Assembly (NCBI RefSeq): GCF_014216315.1
Contig: NZ_CP045702.1
Location: 1,426,001-1,490,000, forward strand
Direction of reading: 5' to 3'
Length of the DNA stretch: 64,000 bases
Origin: Streptomyces finlayi
GTDB lineage: Bacteria; Actinomycetota; Actinomycetes; Streptomycetales; Streptomycetaceae
Positions 25,101 through 32,938 of this stretch are shown here, piece after piece. A program made the position numbers and the translations under genes. The stretch's first letter is position 1, and each line of letters begins with the position of its first letter. A model generated the notes under the pieces. The model did no database searches and was not told where the DNA came from. It was given only the letters and a program-made list of their open reading frames with translations.

Positions 25101-27751
25101 GTCTTCTTCTTCGGGTCGCCCTTCGGGTTGCGCCGCATCGCCGAGCGCCACTTGCGCAGCGCCTCGACGAGCTTCGGGTCCAGCCAGTCCACGACGTCGC
25201 CGTCGACGACGGCCTTCACGGTCTCGTCCGGCTTGCCCTTGTTCAGGGTCCGTACGGACACCTTCTCGCCGATCGAGCCCCAGCCCATCGCCGGCAGCAG
25301 GAACTGGTGCACCTCCCGTGACTTCAGCTTCTCCGCGAGCGGGACGGGCCTCGGCTTCTGCGGGGCCTTGGAGGTCAGCCAGCCGCCGTCGCGCAGGGAG
25401 TTGCCCGGGTAGACCCTGCGGGCCGCGCCGACGAGCGAGTTGCCACGGTGCAGGTGGAGCCCATACCAAGGGGCCCTCATCCCCCGGTACATGGTGTTCA
25501 GCCACAGCGAGATCTCGGCCAGCTCGACGGCGGTCTCGTTGAGGTCGACGCCGTAGGCGTTGTGCAGGGCGATGTAGGCCTTGGTCCTCTGCAGTTCGGC
25601 CTGGTAGTCCTCGGGGTCGATCTCCACGCCCCGCTCCCGCTGGGCGAGCCGCAGGTAGAGCTCGGCGAGCTGGTTGACGGCCTCGTTGAGGAACGCGCCG
25701 GAGCCGAGGGCCGGTTCGCAGACGCGCCAGCGCAGGACGTCGGCGGCGTTGACCCACGCCTTCTCCGGCTCCTTGGGGTCGACGGCGCCCTTCTCGTCGA
25801 GGCGGAAGCGCAGGGTCTGCTCCACCGTCGCCTGGGTGAGGGACTCGGGGGTGTAGTAGGAGGCGCTGGTCTGACGGTCGCGGCCGGCGAGGCGGTAGAC
25901 GTAACTGCCGACCTTGTGCGGGATCGCGACCCGCTGCCCGGTCTGCGGGTTGAAGTCGGTCTTGACGAAGACGCTGTCGTCCGGGCCGTCCGGGTACCGC
26001 CCGGAACCGACCTGGGCGGGGCGGATCAGCCAGGAACCACCGCTGGGATCGCCGCCCTTGGCCACCTCGTACAGCGGCTCGTCGGCGATGAAGCCGGTGT
26101 ACGACATCAGGCCCTCGTACACGGAACCGAGGTGGTTGATGCTGAGGTTGGCGTACGAGATGAAACCGCCCCGGCCGGTGCGGCCGGTGCCTTCGGCGAT
26201 GGTCAGGTGGCGCAGCACCCGGTGCAGAACCCTGTTGCGGAGCCGCAGGTCGAGGGTGCGGGCTCCCTCCTGGGGCCTTCCCTCCGCATCGACGTCGCCG
26301 GGGTGGACGATCTTCTGGTCGACGAGCCCTATCGACGTGGGGTCGAAGAGGCGGGATCGCAGGGCCTCGATGCGTACGCCGGCGTGGCCGTCGTCCTCGG
26401 CCAGCTCGCCGGCCCCGGCCCCGGTGTCGGTGTCGGTGTCTGCCGGAAGGCCGCGCGTGGTGACCGTACCGGCGACCGGGTGGCCGGTGAAGACCTTCTC
26501 GAAGAGGAGGGCCAGGGAGTCGTGGAAGTGGTAGCGGTCGCGGGAGGCGCTGGACAGCTTCTCCTGGACGACGAGTTCGCGGAGCCGGGCCACGCTGTAG
26601 CCGGAGGCGTACTCCTCGCTCTTCATCGGAAGGATGTCGAGTTCGGGGCGGGCCTCCGCGTACAGCAGGAACAGGACGCGGTACAGGTACCGGAGGGATT
26701 CCTGCGTGAGGACGCGCTGGAGCGAGCCGGGCTCGGCGAGGGTGTCGGGAAGCCAGGCGGGCAGGTCGTCGGGGGTGACGCCCTGCTGGTCCGCTCGTTC
26801 CAGGACCTCGTTGGCGATCAGCTGGACGGACTCCTTCAGGCCCTCGCGCAGCGCCTCGGTCACGCCGACGGAGTGGTCGCGGGACTCCGCGACGAGACGG
26901 GAGATGTCGTCGTCGCCGCCGTCCTCGGCGGGGCGGAACGCCTGGGCGCCGAAGAGGGCGGCGATCACGTCGAGCTCTCCGGCCGTCGCGCCCTTCGTGC
27001 CCTTGCGGGGCAGTGCCACCTCCAGGCTGACGGCGAGGTGCCGGCCTCGGGAGTAGTTCTCGCGGTCGGCGAGAACCATGACACCGCCGAAGAGGAGAAG
27101 CGCGTAGCGGGGGGCGTCCTCGGCGGCGAGCAGCCAGGCGGCGAGGTCCGTGACGGTCGTGAGGGTGCGGCCGGAGGCGATGCGGATGGGGGCCGCGAGC
27201 CGGTTGGCGTGGCCGTCGCCGCGGGTGGCCGCGATGTCGTCGGCGAAGCCGCCGGTCAGGACGGCGATGCCGGGCTCGTGATGGGCGACGGGGAGGGCCA
27301 CCGGGCCGGCGGCGCCGTGGACGGTGAGGTGTCCGGGTTCCGGGGTGAAGCCGAGGGCCTTCAGGACGTCCGTGTGCCAGGAGTCCAGGGCCGCCCGCCA
27401 GATCCCCTCGGGATCGTCCGGGTGCGTACGGGGGCCCGGTGCGGGCCGGAAGACCGGCGGCCCGTCCGGGCCGCTGTGGTCCTTGAGCTCCTCGACGGCC
27501 TGCCGCTGGGCGGCCTGCGCGCCGGGATCGGGCAGGGCGTTGAACTTCTCCGCCTCGCCGCCGAGCGTGATGCGTACGTCGAAGTAGCGGCCGCTGAGAT
27601 CACGCAGACCCTGCCGCGGAGTGGGACGGCCGTGGCGCTCCTCGGCCGCCCACTCCTTCAGGCGGCCCGTCCTGAGCTGCTTGGGCAGGATCGTGTCCAG
27701 GTAGAAGGGCGGGAAGTACTCGCCCTGGTTGATCAGCGCGTCGAACTTCAC
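22193..27751 (-). CDS. Large adenine-specific DNA methyltransferase-like protein (DrmMI/PglX-like)
   Basis: About 1852 aa. The SAM motif VCEPALGSGAFLNEAVNQLAEL lies near residue 680 and the catalytic NPPW (N6-adenine type) near 1171, preceded by FDLMVG. The wide insert between them, rich in Lys/Ala (KKKTATAKPKKK), is typical of Eco57I-type and DISARM/BREX methylases. No PD-(D/E)XK motif was seen in the N-terminal ~600 residues, so it is probably a pure methylase that marks self DNA. GTG 27751 has AGGAG 8 nt upstream. The region 22790-23880 (about residues 1290-1650, the expected target-recognition part) has clearly lower G+C, consistent with exchange of the specificity domain. It is codirectional with the upstream SNF2 helicase and separated from it by 73 bp. 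Confidence 0.88.
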   Translation of the reverse strand: MKFDALINQGEYFPPFYLDTILPKQLRTGRLKEWAAEERHGRPTPRQGLRDLSGRYFDVRITLGGEAEKFNALPDPGAQAAQRQAVEELKDHSGPDGPPVFRPAPGPRTHPDDPEGIWRAALDSWHTDVLKALGFTPEPGHLTVHGAAGPVALPVAHHEPGIAVLTGGFADDIAATRGDGHANRLAAPIRIASGRTLTTVTDLAAWLLAAEDAPRYALLLFGGVMVLADRENYSRGRHLAVSLEVALPRKGTKGATAGELDVIAALFGAQAFRPAEDGGDDDISRLVAESRDHSVGVTEALREGLKESVQLIANEVLERADQQGVTPDDLPAWLPDTLAEPGSLQRVLTQESLRYLYRVLFLLYAEARPELDILPMKSEEYASGYSVARLRELVVQEKLSSASRDRYHFHDSLALLFEKVFTGHPVAGTVTTRGLPADTDTDTGAGAGELAEDDGHAGVRIEALRSRLFDPTSIGLVDQKIVHPGDVDAEGRPQEGARTLDLRLRNRVLHRVLRHLTIAEGTGRTGRGGFISYANLSINHLGSVYEGLMSYTGFIADEPLYEVAKGGDPSGGSWLIRPAQVGSGRYPDGPDDSVFVKTDFNPQTGQRVAIPHKVGSYVYRLAGRDRQTSASYYTPESLTQATVEQTLRFRLDEKGAVDPKEPEKAWVNAADVLRWRVCEPALGSGAFLNEAVNQLAELYLRLAQRERGVEIDPEDYQAELQRTKAYIALHNAYGVDLNETAVELAEISLWLNTMYRGMRAPWYGLHLHRGNSLVGAARRVYPGNSLRDGGWLTSKAPQKPRPVPLAEKLKSREVHQFLLPAMGWGSIGEKVSVRTLNKGKPDETVKAVVDGDVVDWLDPKLVEALRKWRSAMRRNPKGDPKKKTATAKPKKKTVAAQSAETDELFLDLGMGFWDQPTLTAAAPAAPTATAATAAPDTDEDREPGEKTETGRLIRLARRVEFLWDLVVMRLKLSEQEISRHVDVWGAAAVVGGDSGRTPVDRDAVLAALHREGTPYWRLKQLMDTWCALWFWPLEKTGQLDGSDDFEYRPGGEDLRALPKDSHRRRVALTELKDWLEFAESVVGRVDATTEEGKQGALLSFDGVRSLEELDAKERELGELMAEMGAWSEPMDLGYTFPWYETAARIARERGFFHWELDFAHVFAGGGFDLMVGNPPWVKQEWKESGVLAEFEPWFELAEKPSNEAWDERKAEVMAWPGVRSAFMGELADHAAMGQFLGSVDTYPELVGTQPDLYRAFMLLVWRAVGERGTAGLIHPSTHLTGAKEGALRAAAYRHLRFHADFTNELLIFANPVGNSSHFSVNVYGKDKDIRFQHMSWLLHPSVLVRSVRHGGGGPVPGVKDQGKWDLRPHRERIVTVDRARLVKWRALAGEENPPPVEQTKILYPVTRAEESAIAALAQWPRRLGAFIPRISPGFHEKNDRTAGYFSWTPGPVDSWKEVILQGPLIHIATPLHKQPPEGGSKSMRDYEAWDHLNLAVEAVPRTNYRPSGSRSKFVAAQDRWVDHSRLTQLQGNLAAVAAAEDDVKAADPKVGGDDLIRATNALLREASLRPYSEFYRVAWRRQIASNTERSLFAAVVPPGPAHVDLVNSMALADTTETTLAGGFMAALPLDYFLRSTGRSDLRIGETKSLPAPTPGHPLEQALLLRTLRLNAQTNAYAPLWEELYDSAWQHDTWAAEKEWPDDTPPLTGGVGPTWTRDTPLRAEFARRAALVEIDALVAVWLGISANELVAMYDARFPVLQQYEENMWFDAAGRRIAKAHQQYGYGQSKEAWKQLSKPEAFPIEHEVPDGYTAPLHRANRKEEMNAAHAEFTRRMRAVGWEPGDTKAPEDARA

Positions 27752-27824
27752 GCGTGGCGCTCCTGCCGGATGACGTGACGGGTGGGACGGGGATCACGGG
27801 TCGCGTGCTGCGCGGTGGGCAGGG

Positions 27825-30800
27825 TCATGTGCTCGGCTCCAGGACGGCGAGGACCCGCACCATCGGGTCGTCACCGGCGGTACGAAGGCGGGTCGCGGCT
27901 CTCTTCAGGTTCTCCGCGGCCCGTTCGCGGGCGCCGCGGCCGCCGCTGAACCCCGGGAGGGGCTGCTCGTGCCAGAGGCCGACGCGCTCCTCGTACTCCC
28001 GCAGCGGCTGGTCGACGCGCTCCTCCGCCTTGCCCCGCAGCTCGGTCATCCTGTGGCGGGTGGCGGCCACGGCCTCCGCCACGTGGCACTGGAGCGCGGC
28101 CGGGTCGCCCTGGGCGAAGTGGTCGGGCATGTCCGGGCTCAGTCCGAGCTCGGCGAGGAGTTCACGGGTCAGCTTGCGGACGCGCGGTCCCGCTCCGTCA
28201 CCGCCGAGCCGGTCGACGGCGAGGAACGCCACGACGGTCGGGCGGCCCTCCTGGTTGGACCAGACGCCCTGGGTCAGGAACACCGGTTCCGGGACACGGG
28301 CGCGGTCGACCTGGAGTACGAGCGCCTGCTGACGGCCGAGCTGGACGAGGACCTTGTCGGTGATCCACTCCAGGACGGGGTGCAGCTCCCCGACGTAGTG
28401 GGCGTCCGGCCAGAGGGAGGGCGAGTCGGCGTCCTCCCGGGCCCGCTTCAGTGAGTCCGCCGCGTCCTTCCCGCTGAAGGTGAGCTTCATGCGCTTGGTG
28501 ATGCCGTGGTCGCGCAGATAGCCGGGCGGCAGGACGTCGAGCCGGTCGGCGAGGTCCTCCGGGGTGTCGAAGCTGAGGTCGGTGCCGTCGACGGTGGTGT
28601 CCAGGCGGAAGGACTCGAGATCGGCGAGTTCTTCGAGTCCGGTCAGGACGTAGTCGCGGCGGTCGGCGAAGAGACGCAGTTCCTCGATGAACCGGAGGGG
28701 CGCGGGGGCGCCGGAGGCGGGTCCGGGGGGCGTCGTCGCCCCGCCGGACGGTTCGGAGGGGGCGTCGTCGTCGGAGACGTCGTCGGGGGTGTCCTCGAAG
28801 TCGAAACCGGTCTCGTCCTCGAAGTCCGTTTCGAAGGAGAAGCCGAACTCCGCGTCGTCGTACGAGTCGCCACCCGTGCCGAACTCGGCGTTGAGCCGCT
28901 GGGCGAGCGGCAGATCCTGCGGCGCCGTCCCGGATTCCCCGGTCAGGGGAAAGGCCTCCAGACCGGCCACCGCTTCCTGCGCGGACGTACCCCTGAACAA
29001 CGCCTCCATGACACGCCGCTCCTCCAGCGTGCCGTCGTTCTCCTTGGTCGCGGCCTCCACGGCGCCGAGGATGGCGTGCACCTTCTGTTCCCTGGCGAGG
29101 ACCCGCTCGGCGACATGGGTGTCATCCAGTGCGCCCTCGACCGCCGATTCGAGGATCATCGCGCGGAACTCGGGGCGCTGGGTCTGGCCGTAGCGGTCGA
29201 TGCGGCCGTTGCGCTGCTCGACGCGGATCAGGCTCCAGGGCAGATCCCAGTGGATCAGGTGGTGGCACTGACGGTGCAGGTTGACGCCTTCGGAGGCTCC
29301 GTCGCCGGAGAGCAGGAGGCGGACGTCGCCGCCTGCTCGGGCGAACTCGTCGACGTACTCCATCTGCACGCGGTCCGATACGCCGGTGCTGTGCAGCACC
29401 TTGACCGCCGCCTTGGCGTCGTCCCCGTCCTTCCAGCCGAGCAGAGGCGGAAGCACCTGGCCCAGCCAGTCGAGCGTCTCGCGGCGTTCGGAGAAGACGA
29501 CCGCGCGGGTGGGGCTGCCCGCCCCGACGCCGATCTCTCTCAGTTCGTCGACGAGCCCCGCCAGTTTGGAGGCCTCATCCGGCGCACCGCCTCCGGCCGT
29601 CGCCTGCTCGATGGCACGGGCCAGCTCCATGAGACGCAGGAGCGAGGCCGCCTCCGGGGTGACGGGTTCGATCCCGCTCGGGCGCTCGTCGGTGATCCTG
29701 TGCGTGCCGGTGAGGGCGTGCCCGGTCTTGGCCAGCCGGTCGCGGGCCGTGGCGAACAGGGCCCGGTGGGAGGAGAGGAACGACTTCAGCAGGACGAAGG
29801 GGAAGAGGTGATCCTCGGCGCCGGCCCTCGTCGCCGTGCGGTCGGCGGGTCGCTTCAGCCAGTGGTCGGCAAGCTCCTGGAAGACCGCCTCTTCCCTGCC
29901 GTTGGCCTGACGCCGGACCGGGCGGGAGTCACCACGCGGCGCCCAGCCCTTCAGCTGGTCGGCCACCTCGGCGCTGACCTTGGTGCGGCGCACCATCAGG
30001 TGCTCCAGCTCGGCGGCCTTCGGGTCACGGGGGTCCTTGACGGCCATGGGGTCGAGCAGCCGGATCAGCCCGGTGAAGGCCGGCATGTCGCCGTTGTGCG
30101 GGGTGGCACTGGCCAGGATGAGGGCGTCGGTGCGCTCGGCGAGAAGGTCGGCGAGGGCCCGTCGGTCGCTGCCCTGGTTGATGAGGTTGTGGGACTCGTC
30201 GATGACGACGGCGTCCCAGTGGATGTGCTCCAGCCACGGTCGGTAGCGGCGGGGGTTCTTCAGCGTGTCCATGGAGATGATCACGCGCTTGTAGTAGGTG
30301 AACGGGTTGCGTCCTGCCGGGATCTTCCGCTCGATGCGGGCGATGCCCGCACTGTCCAGACGGACCAGCGGCAGGGAGAACCGCGTCCACATCTCGTGCT
30401 GGAACTGTTCCAGGACGGGTGCGGGCGTGACGACGAGGATGCGCTCGCCCCGTCCCCGGCGGATCAGCTCTCCGAGCAGCGCCCCGATCTCCAGGGTCTT
30501 TCCCAGCCCCACCACGTCACCGATCAGGAGCCGCGGCCGCAGCGGGTTGGCGAGTGCCTTCGCGGCGGGCCGGAGCTGGTAGTCCATGCGGTCCAGGAGA
30601 AAGCCGTCGGCCAGGGCGAGACGGCGCTCCGTCTGGGGCAGCGGGGTCTTGCGGAGCACGGCTTCCAGGAAGAGACGGCTGCGCCGGAAGTGCGGCGAAC
30701 CGTCGGCGATCAGCTTCGTGTCCTGCGGACGCAGCACGCGGGGCCGGTCCATCGTCGGCGCGAGGAACCGGGCCTCCTGCCCGCGCACGAGGTCGGAGGC

Positions 30801-30971
30801 GCCGACGGCCTCGATCAGGTGCTCCCCGGGCCGCACCTGCCTGCTGCTGCGGACCATCCACTCCTCGTCGCGGACCTCGATGACCGTGCCGGCCGGCGGA
30901 GGGCCCCCGGGTGCCGGCGTGGCCTGGGTGTCGGTGCGGGCCTCGGTGGTGCCGGGCACTGCGTCGGACAT
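27825..30971 (-). CDS. SNF2/RapA-like helicase (DrmD-like)
   Basis: About 1048 aa SF2 translocase. Motifs are GDVVGLGKTLEIGALL (Walker A, about 157), VIDESHNL (DEAH-like, about 259), LASATPHNGD (motif III), LLLSGDGASEGVNL and the motif VI RVEQRNGRIDRYGQ (about 589), followed by a long C-terminal region with an acidic Asp/Glu stretch around residues 700-760 and a final ~250-residue domain of unknown type. ATG 30971 is preferred because AGGCAGGA lies upstream; ATG 30998 and a start at 31067 lack ribosome binding sites. Its place directly before the methylase gene matches drmD-drmMI order in class 1 DISARM. It is expected to translocate on DNA during recognition or methylation. Confidence 0.88.
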   Translation of the reverse strand: MSDAVPGTTEARTDTQATPAPGGPPPAGTVIEVRDEEWMVRSSRQVRPGEHLIEAVGASDLVRGQEARFLAPTMDRPRVLRPQDTKLIADGSPHFRRSRLFLEAVLRKTPLPQTERRLALADGFLLDRMDYQLRPAAKALANPLRPRLLIGDVVGLGKTLEIGALLGELIRRGRGERILVVTPAPVLEQFQHEMWTRFSLPLVRLDSAGIARIERKIPAGRNPFTYYKRVIISMDTLKNPRRYRPWLEHIHWDAVVIDESHNLINQGSDRRALADLLAERTDALILASATPHNGDMPAFTGLIRLLDPMAVKDPRDPKAAELEHLMVRRTKVSAEVADQLKGWAPRGDSRPVRRQANGREEAVFQELADHWLKRPADRTATRAGAEDHLFPFVLLKSFLSSHRALFATARDRLAKTGHALTGTHRITDERPSGIEPVTPEAASLLRLMELARAIEQATAGGGAPDEASKLAGLVDELREIGVGAGSPTRAVVFSERRETLDWLGQVLPPLLGWKDGDDAKAAVKVLHSTGVSDRVQMEYVDEFARAGGDVRLLLSGDGASEGVNLHRQCHHLIHWDLPWSLIRVEQRNGRIDRYGQTQRPEFRAMILESAVEGALDDTHVAERVLAREQKVHAILGAVEAATKENDGTLEERRVMEALFRGTSAQEAVAGLEAFPLTGESGTAPQDLPLAQRLNAEFGTGGDSYDDAEFGFSFETDFEDETGFDFEDTPDDVSDDDAPSEPSGGATTPPGPASGAPAPLRFIEELRLFADRRDYVLTGLEELADLESFRLDTTVDGTDLSFDTPEDLADRLDVLPPGYLRDHGITKRMKLTFSGKDAADSLKRAREDADSPSLWPDAHYVGELHPVLEWITDKVLVQLGRQQALVLQVDRARVPEPVFLTQGVWSNQEGRPTVVAFLAVDRLGGDGAGPRVRKLTRELLAELGLSPDMPDHFAQGDPAALQCHVAEAVAATRHRMTELRGKAEERVDQPLREYEERVGLWHEQPLPGFSGGRGARERAAENLKRAATRLRTAGDDPMVRVLAVLEPST

Positions 30972-31103
30972 CGGGGGTGGTCCTGCCTCTCGGTTCATGG
31001 GGGTCTTTGAAGGGTAGGCGGTCCGCGCGGGCCGGAGGGCGGGCCGGCTGAGCCGGTGCACCCGCACGGAACCGGTCGGCGGTCCCCTGCGTACCGGCGC
31101 CTC

Positions 31104-32510
31104 CTACAGGTCGCCCCGGTGCGCGTACGCCTTCCGCAGCTCCGCGGCGACCTGCAGGGCAGCCCGCGGCAGGACCGGCGGCCGGTTCTGCCGGGCGGGC
31201 CGCGGAGGCGCGAGGACGTAGCTCGTGGGCAGCGGTGACACCGGGACGGGCGCCTCGTGGGCCGGACCGGCCTCGACGGCCGGTTCATGGGGGGCCGGCT
31301 CCTGGGGCAGCCGCGCGGGGTCCAGGACCGTGGGTGTGTAGCCCTGGGGCTCGGCTTCCTCTTCCGGGGCACCGGCCCCGGCCGCCCACTCGCTCTCGTC
31401 CGTGTCGGCGACACCGTAGAAACCGGGGTCGAGGTCCGGAGCGACGGGGGAGGCACCCCCCGCCCAGGGCTCGTCCGGTGCGGCACCGTCGTCGACCGCC
31501 TTCTGGGCGATCGCCCGGATCAGTGGGTCCACGTGACCGGTGAGCGCCTCGGGAGGAAGCTCCGGGGTGAGCCCTGAGGCGTGGACGAGGGCCCTGAGCT
31601 GTTCCGCAGCGACCTCGGGCGTCAGGTCGGCCTGGGTGAGGACCGCCCGCAGTCCCATGTCCACGCCGTCGAGGTCAGGGCGCTGCCCGGCCGCGGAAAC
31701 GAGGATCTGCCCGAGCAGGGGAAGGAAGTCGGTGTGGACACCGCTCCAGTTGGGCGGCGTCAGGAGCGGCTGCACCGGGTAGGGCGGACGGCCCGTCAGC
31801 GCGAAGAACAGCACCGCGCCGAGCGCGTACACGTCCGCCGGCTCCTTGACCTTCGGGAAGTCGTGGAGCTGCTCGTACGAGGCGTACGGCCAGGACCCCC
31901 ACGCCTCGCCCGGCTTGGTGACGGCCTGGCTGGTACGGCGCTCCGCCAGGACCGCGAGCCCGAAGTCGAGGACGACCGGACCGTCCGGGCCCAGGACCAC
32001 GTTCTGCGGCTTGAGGTCCCGGTGGAGAAGCCCGGCTCCGTGGATCGCGCGCAGCGCGTCCACCAGAGCGAGCCCGAAGGCCGCGCAGGGCCCCGGGGCG
32101 AGCGGGCCGGCCTTCTCGACCACCCTGCACAGGTCGGATCCGGCGATGTAGTCCATGGCGAACCACGGACGCGGAGAGCTCGGCGGAGCCGCGGCGATCA
32201 GTGCGGGAACCCGGTCGCTGACGACGGTGCGCACCGCGTCGATCTCCCGGTCGAACCGTTCCAGCGCCGTGGGCTGACCATCCAGCAGACCGGGCAGGAT
32301 CATCTTGACGACCACGAGCCGGCTCTCCGCCGGATCCCCGTCACCGTCCGGCTCCGTCAGCCGGTACGCGGCGGCCAGTTCATCACTGAGGCCTTCGAGG
32401 GGAAGCGCCCGGGCCAGATAGGCGACGCCCATTCCTCCCGCACCCAGCCGGGCGACCAGCTCGAAGGGCCCCACCACACGCGGGTCGACATCTTGGTCCA
32501 AGGATTCCAC
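31104..32510 (-). CDS. Cytoplasmic Ser/Thr protein kinase at the head of the defence operon
   Basis: About 468 aa. Kinase motifs: Gly-loop LGAGGMGVAYLAR (22-34), VAIK lysine VVVKMI (Lys69), HRDLKPQN (163-170) and DFGLAV (182-187), then a Tyr-Glu-rich activation segment with ASYEQL in place of APE. The C-terminal ~200 residues are a Pro/Glu/Ala-rich tail without transmembrane helix or PASTA repeats, so this is soluble. GTG 32510 is chosen for GGGGGAG 8 nt upstream. It is 132 bp upstream of the SNF2 helicase gene on the same strand. Kinases also accompany Pgl/BREX type 2 (PglW), and a regulatory or alarm role for the island is plausible but inferred. Confidence 0.85.
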   Translation of the reverse strand: MESLDQDVDPRVVGPFELVARLGAGGMGVAYLARALPLEGLSDELAAAYRLTEPDGDGDPAESRLVVVKMILPGLLDGQPTALERFDREIDAVRTVVSDRVPALIAAAPPSSPRPWFAMDYIAGSDLCRVVEKAGPLAPGPCAAFGLALVDALRAIHGAGLLHRDLKPQNVVLGPDGPVVLDFGLAVLAERRTSQAVTKPGEAWGSWPYASYEQLHDFPKVKEPADVYALGAVLFFALTGRPPYPVQPLLTPPNWSGVHTDFLPLLGQILVSAAGQRPDLDGVDMGLRAVLTQADLTPEVAAEQLRALVHASGLTPELPPEALTGHVDPLIRAIAQKAVDDGAAPDEPWAGGASPVAPDLDPGFYGVADTDESEWAAGAGAPEEEAEPQGYTPTVLDPARLPQEPAPHEPAVEAGPAHEAPVPVSPLPTSYVLAPPRPARQNRPPVLPRAALQVAAELRKAYAHRGDL

Positions 32511-32938
32511 CGACGCACTCCCCCACACGGTCGTCGCGGCCCTCGCCCCGGCCACGCGGCTGTCGATCAGTCTACGACCGCCTCGAAGGCCCCTTCCGCG
32601 CTTACGTGAGACCCGTGCCCCTGCCGGGCGGCCGCGTGACGCGAATACGCCCTTGCCAAGAGCTGACCAGCCACGGGACGACATCAAAGCTGCCGTCGCC
32701 GCCGCCTACCCGGACGAGGGTCCGTACACCGTAGGGACGACGGCTGCCCGGACACGAACCGCTGCGAGTGGCGCTCCCGCGAGCCCGCACCGGGAGGTGA
32801 GAGGAACCCCGGCCGCCGCACGGCTGGGGTTCCTCGAGGCGGTGGTGTCGGTCAGCGGGTGGAACCGACCCCGACGTGAACCGCTTGCACACACGCCTGC
32901 GGACCGCACCACATCACGGTCACCGTGGATCGGGAAGG
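32511..32938. other. Intergenic region upstream of the defence operon
   Basis: About 430 bp. It carries the terminator of the arabinofuranosidase gene (32801-32835) and must carry the promoter of the kinase-led operon. No consensus promoter boxes were recognised. Confidence 0.5.
32801..32835 (-). terminator. Terminator downstream of the arabinofuranosidase gene
   Basis: GAGGAACCCC (32801-32810) pairs with GGGGTTCCTC (32826-32835), with further GCCG/CGGC pairing inside the loop. It lies about 100 bp after the GH62 gene stop and before the kinase start, separating the two transcription units. Confidence 0.75.

Noticed and set aside
31104..32510. Calling the kinase PglW and the island a BREX type 2 system
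   Set aside because: The diagnostic pglZ phosphatase and pglY/brxC ATPase are absent, and the kinase is far shorter than PglW; the helicase/DUF1998 content fits DISARM better.
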